A stretch of DNA of 64,000 nt from Candidatus Eisenbergiella merdavium (GCA_019119595.1 DWWS01000040.1:1-64000); one strand, 5' to 3'; counted from the first letter of the stretch, positions 35,041 to 44,534 are shown. The notes: a model not told the origin generated them from the letters alone. Program-made: numbers and translations.

Positions 35041-35913
35041 ATGGACAGAAAAACGGCGAAAAAGAAATCATCGAGGATGGGAACGGGCGTGCTGCCGACA
35101 GCGTCAGCAGGACGCCGCTTCCGGGTCATTTCCGGCGCGCGCGGCTCCTCTTACACAAAACGAGGGGGACTGGAGAGCCTGCAGAGAAGGAGCGGCAGGA
35201 GAAAGCTGATTTTTCTGGCGGCCCTGGTCGGTGCCGTTTCTGTGCTCGCGGCCGCTCTTCTGTTCGTCCTTCAGTATTTTCATGTGGAGAATATCTATGT
35301 GGAGGGAAATCTTCATTATACCAGCGACGAGATCATCCAGATGGTGACCGGGGAACGGCTGGGGGACAATTCGCTCTATCTGTCCTTAAAATACCGGGAC
35401 AGGGGCGTTCAGAACATTCCTTTTATCCAGACCATGGACGTTGACGTTCTGTCCCCCGACACGATCCGGATCATCGTTTATGAAAAATCCGTTGCCGGCT
35501 ATGTGAAATATCTGGACCGGTACATGTATTTTGACCGGGACGGCATCGTGGTGGAGGCCTCGGAAGCCAAGACCGAGGGGATACCGGAGATCACGGGAAT
35601 CGATTTCAACCAGGTGGTGCTATACGAGGCGCTGCCTGTGGAAGATCAGGATGTTTTCCGGCAGATCCTCTCCATCACCCAGATCCTTTCCAAATATAAC
35701 CTCAGCGCGGACAAGATCTATTTTGACGATTCCGGGGAAATGACCCTGTACTTCGGAGACATCAGAGCCAGGCTGGGAAGCGATGAGAATACGGAGGAAA
35801 AGGTGGCGAGGCTTCAGCAGCTTCTGCCGAACGCGGAGGGGAAAAAGGGCGTGTTCCGTCTGGAAAATTATTCCGGAAGCGGAGAAAACGTCTCCTTTGA
35901 GCTGGACGACTGA
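35041..35913 (+). CDS. ftsQ: Cell division protein FtsQ/DivIB
   Basis: A bitopic membrane protein that links FtsL/DivIC to the divisome. The ATG at 35041 is preferred because AAAAGG at 35025-35030 is well spaced from it; the ATG at 35032 touches that site. The product (290 residues) has a basic cytoplasmic N-terminus (about 1-57), a membrane segment (LIFLAALVGAVSVLAAALLF, about 58-77), a POTRA domain (FHVENIYVEGNLHYTSDEI onward) and the beta domain (KYLDRYMYFDRDGIVVE, PEITGIDF). It ends 270 nt before ftsZ, which has its own promoter. Confidence 0.9.
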   Translation: MDRKTAKKKSSRMGTGVLPTASAGRRFRVISGARGSSYTKRGGLESLQRRSGRRKLIFLAALVGAVSVLAAALLFVLQYFHVENIYVEGNLHYTSDEIIQMVTGERLGDNSLYLSLKYRDRGVQNIPFIQTMDVDVLSPDTIRIIVYEKSVAGYVKYLDRYMYFDRDGIVVEASEAKTEGIPEITGIDFNQVVLYEALPVEDQDVFRQILSITQILSKYNLSADKIYFDDSGEMTLYFGDIRARLGSDENTEEKVARLQQLLPNAEGKKGVFRLENYSGSGENVSFELDD

Positions 35914-36008
35914 CAAACGAAAAGCACACTTTTTTGGAAGAATAAGGAAAATGCCTGCCGAAACGCCGCAGGCCTTAGAAAAGACGTCAGAAAAGTGAAA
36001 AAAAGAGG

Positions 36009-36037
36009 TTGCTTTATCCGGAAAATAATTATATGAT
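36009..36037 (+). promoter_or_regulatory. Sigma-A-like promoter for ftsZ
   Basis: TTGCTT at 36009-36014 and TATGAT at 36032-36037 have a 17-bp spacer, giving a leader of about 140 nt before ftsZ. Confidence 0.65.
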
Positions 36038-36075
36038 ATGAATTGTGAAGTTTGTATGAAGATCAGGAAAAGTCC

Positions 36076-36164
36076 GTCCGAACCTGCGGACTGGGCCGGG
36101 GACGGCAAAAGCCGTTCTTACATAAATAAAAGCCGTCTGCAGCCGGGGAAGCCGGAGAACGGCT
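36076..36164 (+). repeat. Structured leader of ftsZ
   Basis: Three stems can form: GTCCG / CGGAC (36076-36091), ACGGC / GCCGT with loop AAAA (36102-36115), and AGCCGT...CCGG / CCGG...ACGGCT (36131-36164). The last ends just before the ribosome site AAAGGAGG. No T-run follows, so none is a clear terminator. Confidence 0.5.
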
Positions 36165-36184
36165 GAAAAAAGGAGGAAATACCT

Positions 36185-37414
36185 TTGCTGGAAATCAAGT
36201 CAAACGATGCCGAATCTGCCGCAAGAATCATTGTGATCGGCGTAGGCGGAGCGGGCAATAACGCTGTGAATAGAATGATCGATGAGAAGATCGACGGTGT
36301 GGAATTTATCGGAGTGAATACGGACAAGCAGGCTCTGCAGCTCTGCAAGGCTCCCAAGCTTCTTCAGATCGGAGAGAAGCTGACGAAGGGACTCGGCGCC
36401 GGAGCGAAGCCTGAGGTAGGCCAGAAGGCCGCAGAGGAGAATACGGATGAGATCACAAACGCGCTTTCCGGAGCGGATATGGTGTTTGTGACCTGCGGTA
36501 TGGGCGGCGGTACCGGAACGGGGGCGGCTCCTGTGATCGCGGGTATTGCCAAGGAGATGGGAATCCTGACCGTCGGCGTGGTGACGAAGCCCTTCCGCTT
36601 TGAGGCAAGGACTCGTATGACCAACGCGCTCGGCGGCATTGAGAAGCTGAAGGACAGCGTAGATACGCTGATCGTTATACCAAATGACAAGATTCTTGAG
36701 ATCGTTGACCGCAGAACCACCATGCCTGAGGCGCTGAAGAAGGCGGATGAGGTTCTGCAGCAGGGCGTACAGGGAATTACAGACCTGATCAACGTGCCTG
36801 CAGTCATCAACCTGGATTTTGCAGACGTGCAGACCGTTATGAAGGACAAGGGTATCGCTCACATCGGAATCGGCCACGGCAAGGGCGACGACAAGGCGTC
36901 CGAGGCTGTCAAGATGGCTGTGGAAAGCCCACTGCTTGAGACCACGATCGCCGGCGCGACGGACGTGATCATCAACGTGAGCGGAGATATTTCCATGTAT
37001 GACGCGGACGATGCCGCCAGCTATGTGCAGCAGCTTACCGGCGATGATGTGAACATCATCTTCGGCGCGATGTACGACGATACTACGCCGGATACCTGTA
37101 CCATCACGGTGATCGCAACCGGGCTGGAGGAGAAGGCGGCAAGCCAGCAGCAGGCGGGCAGGATCGGCTCCGCGTTCAGCGTGAAGCCCCCTCTGGGCGG
37201 CGTAAAGCAGGTTCAGCCGAATGCGGCGGCAAGACCCTACAGCCCCATGCAGGGAACGGCTTCCCAGCAGTCCCGTCCTGTGCAGCAGCCCAGGCCTGCG
37301 GCGGCCCAGCCTCAGCAGAATCAGGGACTGACCGGAATCCGCAGACCGGGAAATCTGAGGAGCAACGTGGAGGAAAAGACGCTTAAGATTCCGGATTTCC
37401 TTCAGAAAAAATAG
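36185..37414 (+). CDS. ftsZ: Cell division protein FtsZ
   Basis: The tubulin-like GTPase that forms the division ring. TTG 36185 with AAAGGAGG 8 nt upstream gives [19 protein letters not shown]. In the 409-residue protein [13 protein letters not shown] is near 19-31, the tubulin signature [15 protein letters not shown] near 104-118, and the synergy loop [11 protein letters not shown] near 207-217. A Gln/Ala/Pro-rich linker (about 320-390) leads to the C-terminal peptide [12 protein letters not shown] that in other bacteria binds membrane anchors. It has its own promoter and terminator. Confidence 0.98.
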   Translation: MLEIKSNDAESAARIIVIGVGGAGNNAVNRMIDEKIDGVEFIGVNTDKQALQLCKAPKLLQIGEKLTKGLGAGAKPEVGQKAAEENTDEITNALSGADMVFVTCGMGGGTGTGAAPVIAGIAKEMGILTVGVVTKPFRFEARTRMTNALGGIEKLKDSVDTLIVIPNDKILEIVDRRTTMPEALKKADEVLQQGVQGITDLINVPAVINLDFADVQTVMKDKGIAHIGIGHGKGDDKASEAVKMAVESPLLETTIAGATDVIINVSGDISMYDADDAASYVQQLTGDDVNIIFGAMYDDTTPDTCTITVIATGLEEKAASQQQAGRIGSAFSVKPPLGGVKQVQPNAAARPYSPMQGTASQQSRPVQQPRPAAAQPQQNQGLTGIRRPGNLRSNVEEKTLKIPDFLQKK

Positions 37415-37472
37415 AAACAGCAAAGGGTTTGACTGAATTTTCCGACATATAACATACATAACAGGTTCAAAG

Positions 37473-37502
37473 AGCGGAGCGGCTTTTCGCTCCGCTTGTT
37501 TT
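37473..37502 (+). terminator. Rho-independent terminator of ftsZ
   Basis: AGCGGAGC (37473-37480) and GCTCCGCT (37489-37496) form an 8-bp perfect stem followed by TGTTTT. Confidence 0.85.
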
Positions 37503-37509
37503 AGGTGGA

Positions 37510-37616
37510 GGATTTGTGCCGAAGCGTCGCAAATCCCAGGATCCGAAGCATTTTTGCGCAGCGTCAAATTTGAGATTTGACGCGCGTTCCTCAGCAAAAC
37601 GCTTCAGAACGGAGGG
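37510..37616 (+). repeat. Hairpin repeat cassette C before ispG
   Basis: The first stem-loop, GGATTTGTGCCG-AAG-CGTCGCAAATCC (37510-37536), differs from that at 12156-12182 in 2 of 27 positions. A second, different stem GCGTCAAAT / ATTTGACGC (37561-37583) replaces the middle hairpin of cassette B. The 3' block GCGCGTTCCTCAGCAAAA then CGCTTCAGAACGGAGG (about 37582-37615) matches that of cassette B and ends in the ribosome site of ispG. Confidence 0.8.
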
Positions 37617-37620
37617 AAAC

Positions 37621-38679
37621 ATGCACAGAGAGCATACGAGGAAGATACAGATCGGGGATCGCGTGATCGGCGGAGGGAGTCCCGTTCTGATCCAGTCCAT
37701 GACGAATACGCGGACGGAGGATGTGGAAGCGACCGTGGCGCAGATCCTGCGGCTGGAGGAGGCGGGCTGCGACATCGTTCGCTGCACCGTGCCGAACAGG
37801 GAAGCGGCGGAAGCCGTAAAAAAGATAAAGGAGCGGATCCATATCCCGCTGGTGGCGGACATTCATTTTGACTATAAGATGGCCATCGCCGCCATGGAGA
37901 ACGGAGCGGACAAGATCCGCATCAATCCGGGCAACATCGGTGCCCAGGAAAACGTGGCCGCCGTGGTGAATGCAGCAAAGGAGAGGAACATTCCCATCCG
38001 CGTTGGCGTCAACAGCGGCTCCCTGGAAAAGGATCTTCTGGAGAAATACGGCGGCGTGACCGCGGAGGGGATCGTGGAGAGCGCGCTGGATAAGGTGCGC
38101 ATGATCGAGGAGCTTGGATATGAGAATCTGGTGATCAGCATCAAATCCTCCGACGTTCTTATGTGCGTGAAGGCTCATGAGCTTCTGGCGCAGCGGACAG
38201 ATTATCCCCTGCATGTGGGCATCACCGAATCCGGAACGCTCTGGAGCGGCAACATCAAATCCTCCGTGGGCCTGGGGATCATCCTGCATGAGGGTATCGG
38301 CGATACCATCCGGGTATCCCTGACGGGCGATCCGGTGGAGGAGATACGCACGGCGAAGCTGCTTCTGCGTACTCTGGGTTTAAGAAAGGGCGGCATCGAG
38401 GTGGTGAGCTGTCCCACCTGCGGCAGGACGAAGATCGACCTGATCGGGCTTGCCAACCAGGTGGAAAAAATGGTTGCGGATATCCCGCTGGACGGCGTGA
38501 AGGTGGCCGTGATGGGCTGCGCGGTAAACGGCCCCGGCGAAGCGAAGGAAGCGGACATCGGAATCGCGGGAGGCGTGGGAGAGGGCCTTCTGATCAAAAA
38601 GGGGCAGATCGTAAAAAAGGTGCCGGAGAGCGAGCTTTTGAACGTGCTTCGGGAGGAGCTTTTAAACTGGAAGGAATAG
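37621..38679 (+). CDS. ispG: 4-hydroxy-3-methylbut-2-en-1-yl diphosphate synthase IspG (GcpE)
   Basis: An iron-sulfur enzyme of the methylerythritol phosphate route to isoprenoids, which also supply the undecaprenyl carrier used by MraY. ATG 37621 follows CGGAGGG. The 352-residue protein begins with the barrel motif [14 protein letters not shown], contains [11 protein letters not shown] and RINPGNIG, and has the cluster ligands SCPTCGRT (about 261-268) and [11 protein letters not shown] (about 299-309). It is followed 3 nt later by polC; ispG-polC is a standard pair in Clostridia. Confidence 0.97.
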   Translation: MHREHTRKIQIGDRVIGGGSPVLIQSMTNTRTEDVEATVAQILRLEEAGCDIVRCTVPNREAAEAVKKIKERIHIPLVADIHFDYKMAIAAMENGADKIRINPGNIGAQENVAAVVNAAKERNIPIRVGVNSGSLEKDLLEKYGGVTAEGIVESALDKVRMIEELGYENLVISIKSSDVLMCVKAHELLAQRTDYPLHVGITESGTLWSGNIKSSVGLGIILHEGIGDTIRVSLTGDPVEEIRTAKLLLRTLGLRKGGIEVVSCPTCGRTKIDLIGLANQVEKMVADIPLDGVKVAVMGCAVNGPGEAKEADIGIAGGVGEGLLIKKGQIVKKVPESELLNVLREELLNWKE

Positions 38680-38682
38680 GAA

Positions 38683-41600
38683 ATGGCAAAGGCTTTTTTT
38701 GATGTGTTTCCGGGCCTGAAGCTGGACGGAAAGAAAAAGGATCTGTTTGCGCAGACGCAGGTGGAGCGGGTGACCGCCACCCGTGCGAAGGATTTTGTGC
38801 GCGTTTATTTAAGCAGCACGCACCTGATCCTGAAGGAGGATGTATTCGCCGTGGAAGGAGAGATCAGAAAGCAGCTTTTTCCCGGCATGAACATCACGGT
38901 CCGCCTGTATGAGAGATTCCGTCTTTCCTCCCAGTTTAACCGGGAAACGCTTCTTGAGGTCTATCGGGAGAGCATCCTTCTGGAGCTGTCCCGCTACAGC
39001 CATCTTTTATACAATATGTTCAAAAACGCCCGCGTCAGCTTCCCCCAGGAGGACCGGATGCACCTTGAGATCGAGGACACGGTGCTCGCCCGCTCCAAAA
39101 GCGAGGAGCTCGGACGGATCCTGGAGAAGATCTTCGGGGAGCGCTGCGGCCTTCCGCTGATCGTCTATTTCGATTACCGGGAGGCCGCAGCGGGACGGTT
39201 TAAGGAGGAGGACGATATCCTCATTTCCCGTCGGGTGGCGGAGATCGCTGCCCGTTACCGGGGAAGCGGCGGCCATCACGCCGGTCAGGATGAAGCGGCG
39301 GCACAGAATGGAGGCGGCGTGTCCAAAGTGCGTCCCTTCCCGGGAAACGGTGCCGGGGCTTACGGAGAGACGGCGCAGGCGGGAGGCGGCCTTGCGGCTG
39401 GCGGTGTTTCTGCGGCGGGGAGCGGTGCCGCGGCCGGAGGAGCTTTCACGGCGGGGGCCGGTGCCGCGGCGGGAGGTAATCCTGCGGCCGGAGGGGCCTT
39501 CGCAGGCGGAGGCGGTGCTGTGGCCGGCGGAACCTTCCCGTCCGGCGCGGCGTCCGCATCCGGCCCGCTGTCTGCCATCGGCGGCGTGGGCCCCGACGGC
39601 ATGCCCGTCAGTCCCCAGGCGGATACGGCCTATGAAGCATATCTGGCCGGAATGGCGCAGGATGCTGCGGCAGCTGAGGCGGCTGCCGGCATGATGGCGG
39701 CTCATGATGGGGCGGCCCGGGCTGGAGCGGTGCAGTCTGCGGGAGCGGCTTCTGCGGACGGAAACGCTTCCGGCGGCAGTCAGGGCAGAACCGGAGACGG
39801 AAAGGAAAAAAGAGGCGGCTTCGGCGAGAGCCGGGAGGGCCGCTTCGCGGGACGGCGTTCCGGCGGCTTTTCCAGAAGGAGAGGCGGGGACGGCGATTTT
39901 TACCGTTCTCCCAAACGTTCTGACAATCCGGATGTGATCTACGGCAGGGATTTTGAGGACGAGGCCATCCCCATGGAGGAGATCATGGGGGAAATGGGCG
40001 AGGTGACGGTGCGCGGCCGCATTCTCAAGCTGGATAAGCGGGAGATCAAGAACGAACGCACCATCCTCATTTTCGATGTGACAGATTATACGGATACCTT
40101 CACCATCAAAATGTTTGCCAAAAACGATCAGGTATCAGAATTGTGCGAGGGGATCAAGCCCGGCGCCTTCGTGAAGCTGAAGGGAATGACCATGGTGGAC
40201 CGGTTTGACGGAGAGCTGACCATCGGCTCCCTCGTTGGACTGAAGAAGATCAGCGATTTCACCCACAGCCGTCAGGATCACAGCCTGCGCAAGCGGGTGG
40301 AGCTGCACTGCCATACCAAGATGAGCGATATGGACGGGGTTTCGGAGGTAAAGGATATCGTAAAGCGCGCCTATTCCTGGGGCCATCCCGCCATCGCCAT
40401 CACGGATCACGGCGTGGTGCAGTCCTTTCCGGACGCCAACCATCTGCTCGACGATCTGTGGAAGGCGGAGAAAAAAAGGCGGCAGGAGGCCGGGGACGAG
40501 CATCCTGACCGGAACGATTTTTTCAAGGTGATCTACGGGGTGGAGGCCTATCTGGTGGACGACCTGAAGGAGATCGTCACGGGCGGCAAGGGACAGCCCC
40601 TGGACGGGCGGTATGTGGTGTTCGATATCGAGACCACGGGCTTTTCGCCGGTGAAGAACCGGATCATCGAGATCGGCGCTGTGAAGGTGGAGGTGGAAAA
40701 CGGAAGCGGCAGGATCACGGAGCGTTTTTCGTCCTTTATCAACCCCAAAGTGCCCATTCCCTTTGAGATCGAGAAGCTCACCGGCATCAGCGATGATATG
40801 GTGGCAGGGGCGGATCCCGTGGAGGAGGTGCTTCCCAAATTCCTGGCTTTCTGTGAAGGCTGTGTGCTGGTGGCGCACAACGCGGGCTTTGATACCAGCT
40901 TCATCCGGGAGAACGCGGCGGCGCTGTCCCTTCCTTTTGACTATACATACGTGGACACGGTGGGAATCGCGCGGGTGCTGCTTCCCCACCAGGCGAAGCA
41001 TACCCTGGACGCGGTGGCCAAAACCCTGGGGATTTCTCTGGAGAACCACCACAGGGCGGTGGACGACGCGGAGGCCACGGCGGAGATTTTTATCCGTTTC
41101 GGAAGGATGCTTCAGGAGGACGGCATGGACACCCTGGAAAAGGTGAACGCGCTGGGAGATTCCAACCCGGATATCGTAAAGCGCCTTCCCACCTACCATG
41201 CCATCATCCTGGCGAAAAACAATACGGGGCGGGTGAATCTGTACCGGCTGATCTCCGAGTCCCATCTGACCTATTTTGCCAAGCGGCCCAGGATCCCCAA
41301 AAGCCTGCTTCTGCGGTTCCGGGAGGGACTGATCCTGGGAAGCGCCTGCGAGGCGGGCGAGCTTTACCGCGCCCTGCTGGATGAAAAGAGCGAGGCGGAT
41401 ATCGCGAGGATCGTGGATTTTTATGATTATCTGGAGATCCAGCCCACGGGAAACAACGCCTTCATGATCAATGATGAAAAGATCCGCCTTGTTAATTCCA
41501 TCGAGGACATTCAGAACATCAACCGGCGCATCGTGAAGCTGGGAGAGCAGCATAATAAGCCGGTGGTGGCCACCTGCGACGTGCATTTCCTGGATCCGGC

Positions 41601-43704
41601 GGACGAGGTATACCGACGCATCATCATGGCCGGAAAGGGCTTTAAGGATTCGGAGGATCAGGCGCCGCTGTATCTGCGCACCACGGAGGAAATGCTGAAG
41701 GAATTCGATTATCTGGGCAGCGACAAGGCGGAGGAGGTGGTCATCACCAACACCAACCGGATCGCGGATCAGATCGAGACCATTTCCCCGGTGCGCCCGG
41801 ACAAGTGCCCGCCGGTCATCGCGGACAGCGACAAGACGCTGACCGATATCTGTTATAACAAGGCCCATTCCCTGTACGGGGAGGATCTTCCCTCCATCGT
41901 GGAGGAACGGCTGGAAAAGGAGCTGCATTCCATCATCACCAACGGCTTCGCCGTGATGTACATCATTGCCCAGAAGCTGGTGTGGAAATCGGTGGAGGAC
42001 GGTTATCTGGTGGGCTCAAGAGGCTCGGTGGGCTCCTCCCTGGTGGCCTATATGGCTGGAATCACGGAGGTAAACTCCTTAAGCCCCCATTATTACTGCA
42101 TGAAATGCCACTACAGCGATTTTGATTCCCCGGAGGTGAAGGCCTATTCGGGCCGGGCGGGCTGCGACATGCCGGATAAATACTGCCCGGTCTGCGGAGA
42201 GCTGCTGAAAAAGGACGGCTTTGACATTCCTTTTGAAACCTTCCTCGGCTTCAAGGGCGACAAGGAGCCGGATATCGACCTGAATTTTTCCGGCGAATAC
42301 CAGAGTAAGGCTCATAAATACACGGAGGTGATCTTCGGCGCAGGACAGACCTTCCGCGCCGGTACCATCGCTACCCTGGCGGACAAGACCGCCTTCGGCT
42401 ATGTGAAAAATTATTATGAGGAACGGGGCAATAAGAAGCGCACCTGTGAGATCAACCGCATCGTGACGGGCTGCACGGGAATCCGAAGGAGCACCGGACA
42501 GCATCCGGGCGGCATCATCGTGCTCCCTCTGGGAGAGGAGATCAACTCCTTCACCCCTGTCCAGCATCCGGCAAACGATATGACAACGGATACGGTAACC
42601 ACCCATTTCGATTACCATTCCATCGACCACAACCTGCTGAAGCTGGACATTCTGGGACACGATGATCCCACCATGATCCGTATGCTGCAGGATCTGACCG
42701 GTCTGGATCCCACGAAGATCCCGCTGGATGATGCGCAGGTGATGTCCCTGTTTCAGAACACGTCGGCGCTTGGCATCACGCCGGAGGACATCGACGGCTG
42801 GCCCCTGGGAAACCTGGGCGTTCCCGAGTTCGGCACGGAATTTGCCATGCAGATGCTGCTGGACACCAAGCCCACCTCCTTTTCCGACCTGGTGCGGATC
42901 GCCGGCCTTGCCCACGGAACCGACGTGTGGCTGGGAAACGCCCAGACCCTGATCAAAGAGGGGAAAGCCACCATTTCCACCGCCATCTGCACCCGTGACG
43001 ATATCATGACCTACCTGATCAACATGGGCGTGGAGAGCAGCCTCGCCTTCACCATCATGGAGAGCGTCCGTAAGGGTAAGGGCCTGAAGCCGGAAATGGA
43101 GGAGGCCATGATCGCCGCCAACGTGCCCGACTGGTACATCTGGTCCTGCAAAAAGATCAAGTACATGTTCCCCAAGGCCCACGCGGCGGCCTACGTCATG
43201 ATGGCCTGGAGGATCGCCTACTGTAAGGTGAATTACCCGCTGGCCTACTACGCGGCCTATTTCAGCATCCGCGCCTCGGCCTTCTCCTATGAGATCATGT
43301 GCCAGGGGCGGCCCCATCTGGAAATGGTCATGGCGGATTATAAAAAGAGGGCGGACAGCCTGTCCAAGAAGGAGCAGGATACGGCGAAGGATATGAAGGT
43401 GGTGCAGGAAATGTACGCCAGAGGCTATGAATTCGTGCCCATCGATATCTTTGCGGCCCAGTCCCGGAGCTTCCAGATCGTCGGCGATAAGATCATGCCC
43501 TCCTTAAACAGCATCGACGGCCTGGGAGAAAAGGCGGCGGACGCCATCGTGGAGGCGGCAAAGGACGGACCTTTTCTTTCCAAGGACGATTTCCGCGACC
43601 GCACGAAGGTGTCAAAGACCGTGGTGGATCTGATGGATTCCCTGAACCTGCTGGGCGACCTCCCTGAATCCAACCAGATCAGCCTGTTTGATTTTGCCAT
43701 CTGA
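38683..43704 (+). CDS. polC: DNA polymerase III alpha subunit, Gram-positive PolC type, with large Gly/Ala insert
   Basis: The replicative polymerase with built-in proofreading exonuclease. At 1673 residues it is about 200 longer than usual PolC. Order: N-terminal domain (1 to about 190), a Gly/Ala-rich then Arg/Gly-rich insert (about 193-410), the OB domain (VTVRGRILKLDKREIKNER), PHP domain (ELHCHTKMSDMDG), DnaQ-like exonuclease (VFDIETTGFSPVKNR; ending HHRAVDDAEA), a second PHP part, the polymerase core with zinc cysteines (CMKCHYSDFD and KYCPVCGEL), the catalytic EPDIDLNFSGEYQ near 1195, SRGSVGSSLVAYM, and the helix-hairpin-helix IDGLGEKAADAIVEA near the end. The insert does not interrupt a catalytic domain. 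The ATG is 3 nt after ispG. Confidence 0.97.
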   Translation: MAKAFFDVFPGLKLDGKKKDLFAQTQVERVTATRAKDFVRVYLSSTHLILKEDVFAVEGEIRKQLFPGMNITVRLYERFRLSSQFNRETLLEVYRESILLELSRYSHLLYNMFKNARVSFPQEDRMHLEIEDTVLARSKSEELGRILEKIFGERCGLPLIVYFDYREAAAGRFKEEDDILISRRVAEIAARYRGSGGHHAGQDEAAAQNGGGVSKVRPFPGNGAGAYGETAQAGGGLAAGGVSAAGSGAAAGGAFTAGAGAAAGGNPAAGGAFAGGGGAVAGGTFPSGAASASGPLSAIGGVGPDGMPVSPQADTAYEAYLAGMAQDAAAAEAAAGMMAAHDGAARAGAVQSAGAASADGNASGGSQGRTGDGKEKRGGFGESREGRFAGRRSGGFSRRRGGDGDFYRSPKRSDNPDVIYGRDFEDEAIPMEEIMGEMGEVTVRGRILKLDKREIKNERTILIFDVTDYTDTFTIKMFAKNDQVSELCEGIKPGAFVKLKGMTMVDRFDGELTIGSLVGLKKISDFTHSRQDHSLRKRVELHCHTKMSDMDGVSEVKDIVKRAYSWGHPAIAITDHGVVQSFPDANHLLDDLWKAEKKRRQEAGDEHPDRNDFFKVIYGVEAYLVDDLKEIVTGGKGQPLDGRYVVFDIETTGFSPVKNRIIEIGAVKVEVENGSGRITERFSSFINPKVPIPFEIEKLTGISDDMVAGADPVEEVLPKFLAFCEGCVLVAHNAGFDTSFIRENAAALSLPFDYTYVDTVGIARVLLPHQAKHTLDAVAKTLGISLENHHRAVDDAEATAEIFIRFGRMLQEDGMDTLEKVNALGDSNPDIVKRLPTYHAIILAKNNTGRVNLYRLISESHLTYFAKRPRIPKSLLLRFREGLILGSACEAGELYRALLDEKSEADIARIVDFYDYLEIQPTGNNAFMINDEKIRLVNSIEDIQNINRRIVKLGEQHNKPVVATCDVHFLDPADEVYRRIIMAGKGFKDSEDQAPLYLRTTEEMLKEFDYLGSDKAEEVVITNTNRIADQIETISPVRPDKCPPVIADSDKTLTDICYNKAHSLYGEDLPSIVEERLEKELHSIITNGFAVMYIIAQKLVWKSVEDGYLVGSRGSVGSSLVAYMAGITEVNSLSPHYYCMKCHYSDFDSPEVKAYSGRAGCDMPDKYCPVCGELLKKDGFDIPFETFLGFKGDKEPDIDLNFSGEYQSKAHKYTEVIFGAGQTFRAGTIATLADKTAFGYVKNYYEERGNKKRTCEINRIVTGCTGIRRSTGQHPGGIIVLPLGEEINSFTPVQHPANDMTTDTVTTHFDYHSIDHNLLKLDILGHDDPTMIRMLQDLTGLDPTKIPLDDAQVMSLFQNTSALGITPEDIDGWPLGNLGVPEFGTEFAMQMLLDTKPTSFSDLVRIAGLAHGTDVWLGNAQTLIKEGKATISTAICTRDDIMTYLINMGVESSLAFTIMESVRKGKGLKPEMEEAMIAANVPDWYIWSCKKIKYMFPKAHAAAYVMMAWRIAYCKVNYPLAYYAAYFSIRASAFSYEIMCQGRPHLEMVMADYKKRADSLSKKEQDTAKDMKVVQEMYARGYEFVPIDIFAAQSRSFQIVGDKIMPSLNSIDGLGEKAADAIVEAAKDGPFLSKDDFRDRTKVSKTVVDLMDSLNLLGDLPESNQISLFDFAI

Positions 43705-43735
43705 TGCCCCAGGGACAAGGCTTACTACAAAAAGA

Positions 43736-43764
43736 TAGACGCACAAACCGTATTGTGATACACT
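43736..43764 (+). promoter_or_regulatory. Possible promoter for the small genes after polC
   Basis: TAGACG at 43736-43741 and TACACT at 43759-43764 have a 17-bp spacer, and TGTGA before the -10 resembles an extended -10. The -35 match is weak. No terminator is visible after polC. Confidence 0.35.
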
Positions 43765-43825
43765 TTATTCAGTGAGATAATTCATGAAAGAGTGTTCCGC
43801 CATAGGCGCGGAGGCAGGAGGGACT

Positions 43826-44170
43826 ATGAGCATGCTGGCAGAAATTGCGGACTGTGTGATATCGGGAAGGCTGCAGGAGATCTTTCTGAAAGACGCGGAA
43901 TATCAGGAGCTGAGCAGAAAACAGGAAAAGGCTTCCGAGGAATGCTACGGCAGTGTGCCGGAGGAATATCATGATGTGATCGAGGAAATGACCGACTGTC
44001 AGAATGAGTGCTCCGGCAGGCTGATCGAAATGGCCTATCAGCAGGGAATGATCGACAGCGCCAGACTCATGCGGGAGCTGAAAATGATAGAGAACATTTC
44101 CGTCCTGCCGGATGGAGAGCGGGACGCGCCGGATATTCCGGAAGCCTGCAAAAAGGAAGAGCGAAAATAA
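43826..44170 (+). CDS. Small protein of unknown function
   Basis: ATG 43826 is preferred because AGGAGGG at 43817-43822 precedes it; an in-frame ATG at 43784 has no ribosome site. The 114-residue acidic, helical, soluble protein (MSMLAEIADCVISGRLQEIF, KASEECYGSVPEEYHDVIEE, FIDSARLMRELK-like end) has a layout like small Clostridia proteins grouped as DUF6809, but I am not certain of the family. No catalytic motif is visible. The next small gene follows after 12 nt, so the two probably share a transcript. Confidence 0.65.
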   Translation: MSMLAEIADCVISGRLQEIFLKDAEYQELSRKQEKASEECYGSVPEEYHDVIEEMTDCQNECSGRLIEMAYQQGMIDSARLMRELKMIENISVLPDGERDAPDIPEACKKEERK

Positions 44171-44182
44171 AAAGGTAAAAAT

Positions 44183-44479
44183 ATGTTTGTATCAAATGGT
44201 ATTGTATACGGCGGTGAACCGAAGGGATTGTTAAAAATTGACGCCATAAAAATTTTGCGGGACAGAATGATGCTGGTTACGTTTTCAACGGGCGAGACGC
44301 GTCTGTTTGATACCGGTATTCTGAATGACGGGGTATTTTCAGGATTAGAGGATGACGATATTTTTAACAGCGCGTCTTTGGATCATGGTGTTTTGGTGTG
44401 GGATAATGGAGCGATAGACTGTGCACCCGAGTTCATTTATGAAAACAGCTATGTTTATCCCGTTATGGAAGTGATTTAA
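44183..44479 (+). CDS. DUF2442-like small protein
   Basis: A 98-residue protein with the pattern of DUF2442: a beta-rich stretch IKILRDRMMLVTFSTGETRLFD, then FSGLEDDDIFNSASLDHG and a C-terminal VWDNGAIDCAPEFIYENS. DUF2442 proteins are often encoded beside DUF4160 proteins and are suspected of toxin-antitoxin or regulatory roles; that partner is not seen here. Codon use is more AT-rich than in polC, which fits a transferred gene. It is followed by a hairpin terminator at 44503. Confidence 0.7.
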   Translation: MFVSNGIVYGGEPKGLLKIDAIKILRDRMMLVTFSTGETRLFDTGILNDGVFSGLEDDDIFNSASLDHGVLVWDNGAIDCAPEFIYENSYVYPVMEVI

Positions 44480-44502
44480 AGATACCGGATCTATCATGTG
44501 AA

Positions 44503-44534
44503 AAGAGCAACAGCCTCTTTTGCCTGTTGCTCTT
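44503..44534. terminator. Bidirectional hairpin after the DUF2442 gene
   Basis: AAGAGCAACAG (44503-44513) and CTGTTGCTCTT (44524-44534) form a perfect 11-bp stem. The T-run is better on the minus strand (TTTTCAC beyond the stem) than on the plus strand. The remaining sequence up to 44701 shows no gene or motif that I can support. Confidence 0.6.

Noticed and set aside
36038..36184. ftsZ leader considered as a riboswitch
   Set aside because: I found stems but no known ligand-binding core, and no terminator-antiterminator pair.
40135..41928. Long minus-strand open frame inside polC
   Set aside because: It is the shadow of polC, whose PHP, exonuclease and polymerase motifs are unbroken in the plus-strand frame.
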